Source: Hyaloraphidium curvatum (taxonomy: Eukaryota > Monoblepharomycota > Hyaloraphidiomycetes > Hyaloraphidiales > Hyaloraphidiaceae). From it: a stretch of DNA of 64,000 nucleotides. The stretch is taken from contig JAIVFI010000021.1 of the NCBI GenBank assembly GCA_025558095.1, positions 642,499 to 706,498 of the forward strand, read 5' to 3'. Every line of letters starts with the position of its first letter. Within the stretch, counting starts at the first letter, position 1. The notes beneath the pieces are model-generated. The model was not told the origin of the DNA, searched no databases, and saw only the letters and a list, made by a program, of their open reading frames with translations. A program made the position numbers and the translations under genes. Below, one piece after another: positions 34,601 through 46,700 of this stretch.

Positions 34601-37600
34601 ATACGAATCCCACCTTCCTCAACTAGTGCATTCCACTCTTTTGTCCCTCTGAATGCTATTCTGTTCCACTCCAAGGGCACTGCACATCCGTTCCCTGCAG
34701 CAATAAGCTTTTCTGTTGCTGCCCAGCCGTGCCGCCAGCCCAACAGACAGGGATGGAACGGTATTTGCGTCACCAATACATCTGATTCCTGATGCTGACC
34801 ATCTATGGGATCTGGAGCCTCAAGGAGCGTGGGATACGAATCCCACCTTCCTCATGCTGGATGCCCTCTGCTCTTTTGCCCCTCTGAATGCTATTCTGTT
34901 CCACTCCAAGGGCACTGCACATCCGTTCCCTGCAGCAATAAGCTTTTCTGTTGCTGCCCAGCCGTGCCGCCAGCCCAACAGACAGGGATGGAACGGTATT
35001 TGCGTCACCAATACATCTGATTCCTGATGCTGACCATCTATGGGATCTGGAGCCTCAACGAGCATGGGATACGAATCCCACCTTCCTCGCGCGGGATACG
35101 AATCCCACCTTCCTCAACTAGTGCATTCCACTCTTTTGTCCCTCTGAATGCTATTCTGTTCCACTCCAAGGGCACTGCACATCCGTTCCCTGCAGCAATA
35201 AGCTTTTCTGTTGCTGCCCAGCCGTGCCGCCAGCCCAACAGACAGGGATGGAACGGCATTTGCGTCACCAATACATCTGATTCCTGATGCTGACCATCTA
35301 TGGGATCTGGAGCCTCAAGGAGCGTGGGATACGAATCCCACCTTCCTCGCGCGGGATACGAATCCCACCTTCCTCAACTAGTGCATTCCACTCTTTTGTC
35401 CCTCTGAATGCTATTCTGTTCCACTCCAAGGGCACTGCACATCCGTTCCCTGCAGCAATAAGCTTTTCTGTTGCTGCCCAGCCGTGCCGCCAGCCCAACA
35501 GACAGGGATGGAACGGTATTTGCGTCACCAATACATCTGATTCCTGATGCTGACCATCTATGGGATCTGGAGCCTCAAGGAGCGTGGGATACGAATCCCA
35601 CCTTCCTCATGCTGGATGCCCTCTGCTCTTTTGCCCCTCTGAATGCTATTCTGTTCCACTCCAAGGGCACTGCACATCCGTTCCCTGCAGCAATAAGCTT
35701 TTCTGTTGCTGCCCAGCCGTGCCGCCAGCCCAACAGACAGGGATGGAACGGTATTTGCGTCACCAATACATCTGATTCCTGATGCTGACCATCTATGGGA
35801 TCTGGAGCCTCAAGGAGCGTGGGATACGAATCCCACCTTCCTCATGCTGGATGCCCTCTGCTCTTTTGCCCCTCTGAATGCTATTCTGTTCCACTCCAAG
35901 GGCACTGCACATCCGTTCCCTGCAGCAATAAGCTTTTCTGTTGCTGCCCAGCCGTGCCGCCAGCCCAACAGACAGGGATGGAACGGCATTTGCGTCACCA
36001 ATACATCTGATTCCTGATGCTGACCATCTATGGGATCTGGAGCCTCAACGAGCATGGGATACGAATCCCACCTTCCTCGCGCGGGATACGAATCCCACCT
36101 TCCTCAACTAGTGCATTCCACTCTTTTGTCCCTCTGAATGCTATTCTGTTCCACTCCAAGGGCACTGCACATCCGTTCCCTGCAGCAATAAGCTTTTCTG
36201 TTGCTGCCCAGCCGTGCCGCCAGCCCAACAGACAGGGATGGAACGGTATTTGCGTCACCAATACATCTGATTCCTGATGCTGACCATCTATGGGATCTGG
36301 AGCCTCAACGAGCATGGGATACGAATCCCACCTTCCTCGCGCGGGATACGAATCCCACCTTCCTCAACTAGTGCATTCCACTCTTTTGTCCCTCTGAATG
36401 CTATTCTGTTCCACTCCAAGGGCACTGCACATCCGTTCCCTGCAGCAATAAGCTTTTCTGTTGCTGCCCAGCCGTGCCGCCAGCCCAACAGACAGGGATG
36501 GAACGGTATTTGCGTCACCAATACATCTGATTCCTGATGCTGACCATCTATGGGATCTGGAGCCTCAACGAGCATGGGATACGAATCCCACCTTCCTCGC
36601 GCGGGATACGAATCCCACCTTCCTCAACTAGTGCATTCCACTCTTTTGTCCCTCTGAATGCTATTCTGTTCCACTCCAAGGGCACTGCACATCCGTTCCC
36701 TGCAGCAATAAGCTTTTCTGTTGCTGCCCAGCCGTGCCGCCAGCCCAACAGACAGCAATGGAACGGCATTTGCGTCACCAATACATCTGATTCCTGATGC
36801 TGACCATCTATGGGATCTGGAGCCTCAACGAGCATGGGATACGAATCCCACCTTCCTCGCGCGGGATACGAATCCCACCTTCCTCAACTAGTGCATTCCA
36901 CTCTTTTGTCCCTCTGAATGCTATTCTGTTCCACTCCAAGGGCACTGCACATCCGTTCCCTGCAGCAATAAGCTTTTCTGTTGCTGCCCAGCCGTGCCGC
37001 CAGCCCAACAGACAGGGATGGAACGGTATTTGCGTCACCAATACATCTGATTCCTGATGCTGACCATCTATGGGATCTGGAGCCTCAAGGAGCGTGGGAT
37101 ACGAATCCCACCTTCCTCATGCTGGATGCCCTCTGCTCTTTTGCCCCTCTGAATGCTATTCTGTTCCACTCCAAGGGCACTGCACATCCGTTCCCTGCAG
37201 CAATAAGCTTTTCTGTTGCTGCCCAGCCGTGCCGCCAGCCCAACAGACAGGGATGGAACGGCATTTGCGTCACCAATACATCTGATTCCTGATGCTGACC
37301 ATCTATGGGATCTGGAGCCTCAAGGAGCGTGGGATACGAATCCCACCTTCCTCATGCTGGATGCCCTCTGCTCTTTTGCCCCTCTGAATGCTATTCTGTT
37401 CCACTCCAAGGGCACTGCACATCCGTTCCCTGCAGCAATAAGCTTTTCTGTTGCTGCCCAGCCGTGCCGCCAGCCCAACAGACAGGGATGGAACGGCATT
37501 TGCGTCACCAATACATCTGATTCCTGATGCTGACCATCTATGGGATCTGGAGCCTCAAGGAGCGTGGGATACGAATCCCACCTTCCTCATGCTGGATGCC

Positions 37601-40600
37601 CTCTGCTCTTTTGCCCCTCTGAATGCTATTCTGTTCCACTCCAAGGGCACTGCACATCCGTTCCCTGCAGCAATAAGCTTTTCTGTTGCTGCCCAGCCGT
37701 GCCGCCAGCCCAACAGACAGGGATGGAACGGTATTTGCGTCACCAATACATCTGATTCCTGATGCTGACCATCTATGGGATCTGGAGCCTCAAGGAGCGT
37801 GGGATACGAATCCCACCTTCCTCATGCTGGATGCCCTCTGCTCTTTTGCCCCTCTGAATGCTATTCTGTTCCACTCCAAGGGCACTGCACATCCGTTCCC
37901 TGCAGCAATAAGCTTTTCTGTTGCTGCCCAGCCGTGCCGCCAGCCCAACAGACAGGGATGGAACGGCATTTGCGTCACCAATACATCTGATTCCTGATGC
38001 TGACCATCTATGGGATCTGGAGCCTCAACGAGCATGGGATACGAATCCCACCTTCCTCGCGCGGGATACGAATCCCACCTTCCTCAACTAGTGCATTCCA
38101 CTCTTTTGTCCCTCTGAATGCTATTCTGTTCCACTCCAAGGGCACTGCACATCCGTTCCCTGCAGCAATAAGCTTTTCTGTTGCTGCCCAGCCGTGCCGC
38201 CAGCCCAACAGACAGGGATGGAACGGTATTTGCGTCACCAATACATCTGATTCCTGATGCTGACCATCTATGGGATCTGGAGCCTCAACGAGCATGGGAT
38301 ACGAATCCCACCTTCCTCGCGCGGGATACGAATCCCACCTTCCTCAACTAGTGCATTCCACTCTTTTGTCCCTCTGAATGCTATTCTGTTCCACTCCAAG
38401 GGCACTGCACATCCGTTCCCTGCAGCAATAAGCTTTTCTGTTGCTGCCCAGCCGTGCCGCCAGCCCAACAGACAGGGATGGAACGGTATTTGCGTCACCA
38501 ATACATCTGATTCCTGATGCTGACCATCTATGGGATCTGGAGCCTCAACGAGCATGGGATACGAATCCCACCTTCCTCGCGCGGGATACGAATCCCACCT
38601 TCCTCAACTAGTGCATTCCACTCTTTTGTCCCTCTGAATGCTATTCTGTTCCACTCCAAGGGCACTGCACATCCGTTCCCTGCAGCAATAAGCTTTTCTG
38701 TTGCTGCCCAGCCGTGCCGCCAGCCCAACAGACAGGGATGGAACGGTATTTGCGTCACCAATACATCTGATTCCTGATGCTGACCATCTATGGGATCTGG
38801 AGCCTCAAGGAGCGTGGGATACGAATCCCACCTTCCTCATGCTGGATGCCCTCTGCTCTTTTGCCCCTCTGAATGCTATTCTGTTCCACTCCAAGGGCAC
38901 TGCACATCCGTTCCCTGCAGCAATAAGCTTTTCTGTTGCTGCCCAGCCGTGCCGCCAGCCCAACAGACAGGGATGGAACGGTATTTGCGTCACCAATACA
39001 TCTGATTCCTGATGCTGACCATCTATGGGATCTGGAGCCTCAAGGAGCGTGGGATACGAATCCCACCTTCCTCATGCTGGATGCCCTCTGCTCTTTTGCC
39101 CCTCTGAATGCTATTCTGTTCCACTCCAAGGGCACTGCACATCCGTTCCCTGCAGCAATAAGCTTTTCTGTTGCTGCCCAGCCGTGCCGCCAGCCCAACA
39201 GACAGGGATGGAACGGCATTTGCGTCACCAATACATCTGATTCCTGATGCTGACCATCTATGGGATCTGGAGCCTCAACGAGCATGGGATACGAATCCCA
39301 CCTTCCTCGCGCGGGATACGAATCCCACCTTCCTCAACTAGTGCATTCCACTCTTTTGTCCCTCTGAATGCTATTCTGTTCCACTCCAAGGGCACTGCAC
39401 ATCCGTTCCCTGCAGCAATAAGCTTTTCTGTTGCTGCCCAGCCGTGCCGCCAGCCCAACAGACAGGGATGGAACGGTATTTGCGTCACCAATACATCTGA
39501 TTCCTGATGCTGACCATCTATGGGATCTGGAGCCTCAACGAGCATGGGATACGAATCCCACCTTCCTCGCGCGGGATACGAATCCCACCTTCCTCAACTA
39601 GTGCATTCCACTCTTTTGTCCCTCTGAATGCTATTCTGTTCCACTCCAAGGGCACTGCACATCCGTTCCCTGCAGCAATAAGCTTTTCTGTTGCTGCCCA
39701 GCCGTGCCGCCAGCCCAACAGACAGGGATGGAACGGTATTTGCGTCACCAATACATCTGATTCCTGATGCTGACCATCTATGGGATCTGGAGCCTCAACG
39801 AGCATGGGATACGAATCCCACCTTCCTCGCGCGGGATACGAATCCCACCTTCCTCAACTAGTGCATTCCACTCTTTTGCCCCTCTGAATGCTATTCTGTT
39901 CCACTCCAAGGGCACTGCACATCCGTTCCCTGCAGCAATAAGCTTTTCTGTTGCTGCCCAGCCGTGCCGCCAGCCCAACAGACAGCAATGGAACGGCATT
40001 TGCGTCACCAATACATCTGATTCCTGATGCTGACCATCTATGGGATCTGGAGCCTCAACGAGCATGGGATACGAATCCCACCTTCCTCGCGCGGGATACG
40101 AATCCCACCTTCCTCAACTAGTGCATTCCACTCTTTTGTCCCTCTGAATGCTATTCTGTTCCACTCCAAGGGCACTGCACATCCGTTCCCTGCAGCAATA
40201 AGCTTTTCTGTTGCTGCCCAGCCGTGCCGCCAGCCCAACAGACAGGGATGGAACGGTATTTGCGTCACCAATACATCTGATTCCTGATGCTGACCATCTA
40301 TGGGATCTGGAGCCTCAAGGAGCGTGGGATACGAATCCCACCTTCCTCATGCTGGATGCCCTCTGCTCTTTTGCCCCTCTGAATGCTATTCTGTTCCACT
40401 CCAAGGGCACTGCACATCCGTTCCCTGCAGCAATAAGCTTTTCTGTTGCTGCCCAGCCGTGCCGCCAGCCCAACAGACAGGGATGGAACGGTATTTGCGT
40501 CACCAATACATCTGATTCCTGATGCTGACCATCTATGGGATCTGGAGCCTCAAGGAGCGTGGGATACGAATCCCACCTTCCTCATGCTGGATGCCCTCTG

Positions 40601-43481
40601 CTCTTTTGCCCCTCTGAATGCTATTCTGTTCCACTCCAAGGGCACTGCACATCCGTTCCCTGCAGCAATAAGCTTTTCTGTTGCTGCCCAGCCGTGCCGC
40701 CAGCCCAACAGACAGGGATGGAACGGCATTTGCGTCACCAATACATCTGATTCCTGATGCTGACCATCTATGGGATCTGGAGCCTCAACGAGCATGGGAT
40801 ACGAATCCCACCTTCCTCGCGCGGGATACGAATCCCACCTTCCTCAACTAGTGCATTCCACTCTTTTGTCCCTCTGAATGCTATTCTGTTCCACTCCAAG
40901 GGCACTGCACATCCGTTCCCTGCAGCAATAAGCTTTTCTGTTGCTGCCCAGCCGTGCCGCCAGCCCAACAGACAGGGATGGAACGGTATTTGCGTCACCA
41001 ATACATCTGATTCCTGATGCTGACCATCTATGGGATCTGGATCCTCAACGAGCATGGGATACGAATCCCACCTTCCTCGCGCGGGATACGAATCCCACCT
41101 TCCTCAACTAGTGCATTCCACTCTTTTGTCCCTCTGAATGCTATTCTGTTCCACTCCAAGGGCACTGCACATCCGTTCCCTGCAGCAATAAGCTTTTCTG
41201 TTGCTGCCCAGCCGTGCCGCCAGCCCAACAGACAGGGATGGAACGGTATTTGCGTCACCAATACATCTGATTCCTGATGCTGACCATCTATGGGATCTGG
41301 AGCCTCAACGAGCATGGGATACGAATCCCACCTTCCTCGCGCGGGATACGAATCCCACCTTCCTCAACTAGTGCATTCCACTCTTTTGTCCCTCTGAATG
41401 CTATTCTGTTCCACTCCAAGGGCACTGCACATCCGTTCCCTGCAGCAATAAGCTTTTCTGTTGCTGCCCAGCCGTGCCGCCAGCCCAACAGACAGGGATG
41501 GAACGGCATTTGCGTCACCAATACATCTGATTCCTGATGCTGACCATCTATGGGATCTGGAGCCTCAACGAGCATGGGATACGAATCCCACCTTCCTCGC
41601 GCGGGATACGAATCCTACCTTCCTCAACTAGTGCATTCCACTCTTTTGTCCCTCTGAGTGCTATTCTGTTCCACTCCAAGGGCACTGCACATCCGTTCCC
41701 TGCAGCAATAAGCTTTTCTGTTGCTGCCCAGCCGTGCCGCCAGCCCAACAGACAGGGATGGAACGGTATTTGCGTCACCAATACATCTGATTCCTGATGC
41801 TGACCATCTATGGGATCTGGAGCCTCAACGAGCATGGGATACGAATCCCACCTTCCTCGCGCGGGATACGAATCCCACCTTCCTCAACTAGTGCATTCCA
41901 CTCTTTTGTCCCTCTGAATGCTATTCTGTTCCACTCCAAGGGCACTGCACATCCGTTCCCTGCAGCAATAAGCTTTTCTGTTGCTGCCCAGCCGTGCCGC
42001 CAGCCCAACAGACAGGGATGGAACGGTATTTGCGTCACCAATACATCTGATTCCTGATGCTGACCATCTATGGGATCTGGAGCCTCAAGGAGCGTGGGAT
42101 ACGAATCCCACCTTCCTCATGCTGGATGCCCTCTGCTCTTTTGCCCCTCTGAATGCTATTCTGTTCCACTCCAAGGGCACTGCACATCCGTTCCCTGCAG
42201 CAATAAGCTTTTCTGTTGCTGCCCAGCCGTGCCGCCAGCCCAACAGACAGGGATGGAACGGCATTTGCGTCACCAATACATCTGATTCCTGATGCTGACC
42301 ATCTATGGGATCTGGAGCCTCAAGGAGCGTGGGATACGAATCCCACCTTCCTCATGCTGGATGCCCTCTGCTCTTTTGCCCCTCTGAATGCTATTCTGTT
42401 CCACTCCAAGGGCACTGCACATCCGTTCCCTGCAGCAATAAGCTTTTCTGTTGCTGCCCAGCCGTGCCGCCAGCCCAACAGACAGGGATGGAACGGCATT
42501 TGCGTCACCAATACATCTGATTCCTGATGCTGACCATCTATGGGATCTGGAGCCTCAAGGAGCGTGGGATACGAATCCCACCTTCCTCATGCTGGATGCC
42601 CTCTGCTCTTTTGCCCCTCTGAATGCTATTCTGTTCCACTCCAAGGGCACTGCACATCCGTTCCCTGCAGCAATAAGCTTTTCTGTTGCTGCCCAGCCGT
42701 GCCGCCAGCCCAACAGACAGGGATGGAACGGTATTTGCGTCACCAATACATCTGATTCCTGATGCTGACCATCTATGGGATCTGGAGCCTCAAGGAGCGT
42801 GGGATACGAATCCCACCTTCCTCATGCTGGATGCCCTCTGCTCTTTTGCCCCTCTGAATGCTATTCTGTTCCACTCCAAGGGCACTGCACATCCGTTCCC
42901 TGCAGCAATAAGCTTTTCTGTTGCTGCCCAGCCGTGCCGCCAGCCCAACAGACAGGGATGGAACGGCATTTGCGTCACCAATACATCTGATTCCTGATGC
43001 TGACCATCTATGGGATCTGGAGCCTCAACGAGCATGGGATACGAATCCCACCTTCCTCGCGCGGGATACGAATCCCACCTTCCTCAACTAGTGCATTCCA
43101 CTCTTTTGTCCCTCTGAATGCTATTCTGTTCCACTCCAAGGGCACTGCACATCCGTTCCCTGCAGCAATAAGCTTTTCTGTTGCTGCCCAGCCGTGCCGC
43201 CAGCCCAACAGACAGGGATGGAACGGTATTTGCGTCACCAATACATCTGATTCCTGATGCTGACCATCTATGGGATCTGGAGCCTCAACGAGCATGGGAT
43301 ACGAATCCCACCTTCCTCGCGCGGGATACGAATCCCACCTTCCTCAACTAGTGCATTCCACTCTTTTGTCCCTCTGAATGCTATTCTGTTCCACTCCAAG
43401 GGCACTGCACATCCGTTCCCTGCAGCAATAAGCTTTTCTGTTGCTGCCCAGCCGTGCCGCCAGCCCAACAGACAGCAATGG
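31650..43481 (+). repeat. 260/235-bp mixed sub-array
   Basis: About 47 units of 260 or 235 bp (and one of 233 bp) in runs. From 36797 the order is 260, 235x4, 260x3, 235x2, 260x4, 235x2, 260x5, 235x4, 260, then a cut unit. Point variants define families: ggcatttgcg versus ggtatttgcg, caacgagcatggg versus caaggagcgtggg, and the rare gacagcaatgg at 32038, 36751, 39981 and 43471. The spacing of the last three (3,230 and 3,490 bp) points to a higher-order repeat. Confidence 0.85.
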
Positions 43482-43705
43482 TGTTGGAGTGGCTATGGGG
43501 CGTGGGGAAGACGTAGCCCCAGTGGTCTGAACCGGGTCAGAACTCAGATGGACGGGATGGGGAGAGGGACAGTTTCACGTTGACCCGTCGTCCATTCCCT
43601 TGCGATGACAAGTCCCTAGATGACCCCTCCGGTCGTACCCAAGTATCCCCACACGCCAATAGACTCCCTATTGATACAGAATCGTAGCAACGATCCATTC
43701 CAACA
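43482..43705 (-). repeat. Copia 3' LTR (complete, 224 bp)
   Basis: Begins TGTTGGAATGG and ends CACTCCAACA when read in element orientation, a 7-bp terminal inverted repeat. It is flanked on the inside by the polypurine tract and on the outside by satellite sequence. Confidence 0.85.
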
Positions 43706-43753
43706 CTCCCCCTCGTTGCAAGATTCCCAAGAAGTGTCCAGAAATCCCCAAAG

Positions 43754-46700
43754 TTAGTCACAAATCTCTACAATTCCCATAAGTGCCCTGAAACGTTGAA
43801 ACTTCTCCCTTGGTAGCTGTTTGGTGAGGAGATCCGCAAGCTGGTCCTCTGTGTTGATGTACTTCAGCTGTATCTCTCCACTATCAATTTTCTCCCTCAC
43901 AAAATGGTACTGCACTCCAATGTGCTTGGTACGTTCGTGAAAGACAGGATTCTGCGCCAGCTTGATAGCCCCCTCATTGTCCTCCTTGATGACTGTTGGC
44001 CCTTGCTGAGGAAATCCCAATTCCTCCAATAAACTCCTTAGCCACGCAACTTGACGTCCAGCATAAGATAGAGCCATGTACTCGGCCTCTGTTGTTGAAA
44101 GAGCCACCACTGGTTGCAGTTGCGACTTGTAGATGATAAGACCGTTCCCCATCATCACTACAACCCCAGTTGTTGACTTCCCAGTGTCAAGATCCCCAGC
44201 AAAACTGGCGTCTGCATATCCATGCAATGCTTTGGTCATGTCCAGATTCGGATCCCTCTTGTAAACCATGCCAAAGTCAGCTGTTCCCTTCAAGTATCTG
44301 GTTGTCTTCTTGACTTGCTCCACTGCTTCACGAGTAGGTGCCATCCCATGACGGCTCTCCGTGATAATAGGTAAGGCAATGTCCGGCCTGGTGAAGTTCA
44401 TGGCATACATCCAGCTTCCCACCATTGATCTGAACGGAAAACGTCCGATTTCCTGCTCCTCAGCAGCAGACAACTCCGTCTTCCGTTTCCTGAGCTTCAC
44501 CCCAACGTCCATAGGTACAGAAACTGCGTTGCAAGTGTCCATTCCGAAATCCTCCAAAGCCTTATTGATGTAGTTGGACTGCTTGATTGTGATTGTTCCA
44601 GCCTTCTCGTCCTGCTTGATTTCCAAAGCCAGGAACTTTTTCATGCGACCCATGTAACGTATCTTAATCCGCTTTCCCAGCTCCTCAAGAAATGCAATCG
44701 TCCGTTTTTCGTCCGTTGAGCTACATCCAAAGTCGTCCACATGAATAATCATCAAAAGAAACCAATCATCTTGCCGCAGAAAGTAGATGCAGTACTCCTT
44801 TGAGCAACGTATAAGCCCCATCTCCGTGAGTATCTCGTGCAGGTGTCTGTGCCAAGCACGTGCAGCTTGCACAAGTCCATAAACCGCGACTCCAGGTCGA
44901 ATTACAGTAGGTCTTCCATCAGTAAACTCAGGTAAATCCATCCCTTGAGCTGGATACAAGTAAACTTCCTCGTTCTCCTGGAGCTTAGCCTGTAGGAATG
45001 CCGCGTTTGCATCTGCCTGATGTACAATCATGTTGTTCTGAGCAGAAAGCCAAAAGAAAGCCGTACAGCAGCAGCAGAAGGTACAGGTGCAAAGGATTGA
45101 CCAAAAGAAGATGGATCCTGCCAATCACCCCTTGCCACCCATCGAGCCTTGTAGTTTTCCTCCCCCACAATGCTGCCATCAGCTCCAGGTTTGAGGTCAA
45201 ATACAAATTGGCTTCCAACCGCGAATTTTTCCTTGCCCTCAGGCAATCCCATGATGTTGTACGCATCTCTGCTCTTGAAGTTGCCAATCTCACGTTCCAT
45301 TGCCTTGGCCCACATCTCACGATCCTCTGAACGCATTGCCTCTGCATAGTTCCGTGGTACACGTGCTCCAGTGCTTGCAGCAAAGATTCCATCCATGTGT
45401 GCCATGTCCTCCCAAGTTGGTAGGTGTCCCTGCCAGTCCAGGTGGTCCTGGACCTCCTCCATCAGGAAATTGATCGATTCCAGCGTGATCACGTTGATCT
45501 CCTTCTCGTTGCTCGTGTTGGGGGCTTTCCACCACTCCCCAGGAGGTCTTGGAGCTCTGCTGGATGACCTTGTAGGAAAAGGTATCTTGGAACCCGTTCC
45601 AGCCGCCCCAGCGCCTCCCTGAGCTCCGCTGCTTGATGAAGATGCTCCTCCAGGCTCCCCACGTTGGTCTGTGGCTTCCCTAGCCGCACGATCACCAGAA
45701 AGTTGCGATCCACCAACTGCCTTTCCTCCCCCTGGATCGCCACTTCCACTGCTCCCAGAGCCTCTTCCACGAGCCACCAGCTCGTCCTCACTTTCGCTCT
45801 GAGCTCGTTGATCGCGTGACAGACGTAAATCCGCGCCTCGGCTGCCGGAACTTGAAGATTGATGTTGAGTACCTCCAACTTCCAGTCTTTGACCTCCTCC
45901 CCCGGCCTCCTGGCGCTCAGGTTGACGCTGCACACGGTCTCCCTGTGTCCCACGATGCTCCTGGTTGCCGTCGTCGATAGGATCTGCGGAACGGACCCGC
46001 CGTGGCGTCTCCGGTGACGCCTCCAATTCCTCAGGCTGCGCCGACTCCTCCACTGCAAGTCGACGGTTCAATACAGCGCTCGGGTCCGCGTCCTCAGGTA
46101 GTTTTTCGACCGAAACTCCGCTTTCCAGAACCCGCATGTAGCTCTTGAGCGTCTTGTTTGACCAGCGTTCCTCGAAAACGACATCACGTGAGTCAAAAAT
46201 CCGCCCGGTCTCAAAATTCTGGACCGTAAATGCCTTCGATCGCGAGCTCATTCCCAGGTAGCGGCATTGTACCGCCTTAGCATCCCATTTGCCGCGCTTA
46301 TCCTTGTCGACGATCGCGTAACACGTTTCTCCGAAACGTCGGATGTGGCTAATGTTCGCCCGTCTCCCAGTCAGCAGTTGAAACGGCGTAGACCCTTTCT
46401 GCCACGTCTTTGTGTTCGGCAAACGATTCCGTGTGTTGATGTGATGATGCAGTGCGTATCCCCATAACGACTTCGGCGCTTTCGAGTCGATCAGGATGGT
46501 CCGGGTCCCTTCCTCAGCCGTCCGGTTCCGCCGCTCAATGACTCCGTTCTGCGCAGGCCGATTCATTACCGACGATTCCAACTTGATTCCCTCGTTCTTG
46601 CAGTACGCTTCGAGCCGTTTTGACGAGAATTCACCTCCGGGATCGACCCGCATGCATCCGACCTTTAGGCTGAACTGGTTCTTCACCCACTCGGCAAAGT

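Larger units (their letters stand above)
27933..43481 (+). repeat. tRNA-tail-derived satellite array (15.5 kb)
   Basis: Head-to-tail repeats starting directly after the tRNA-Leu gene. Each unit carries a copy of the tRNA T-arm plus acceptor tail (tacgaatcccaccttcctc or ttccgaatcccaccttcctc), then mostly aactagtgcattccactctt and a shared flank containing tgaatgctattctgttcca. Four unit lengths occur: 260 bp (two tRNA tails), 235 bp (tail followed by atgctggatgccctctgctc), 233 bp (one tail, once at 32084) and 395 bp (longer central segment). Units are almost identical. There is no coding sense: the open frames inside end once per unit, and 260, 235 and 395 are not multiples of three. The array ends inside a unit at the copia insertion. 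Confidence 0.95.

Noticed and set aside
28103-43481. CRISPR-like regular spacing of short conserved segments
   Set aside because: The whole unit is conserved, not short repeats separated by unique spacers, and the host is eukaryotic.
28103-43583. Dozens of repeated open frames of 63-176 codons in the tandem array, on both strands
   Set aside because: They recur once per repeat unit, the unit lengths are not multiples of three, and the same protein appears in frame after frame. They are a by-product of the satellite, not a gene family.
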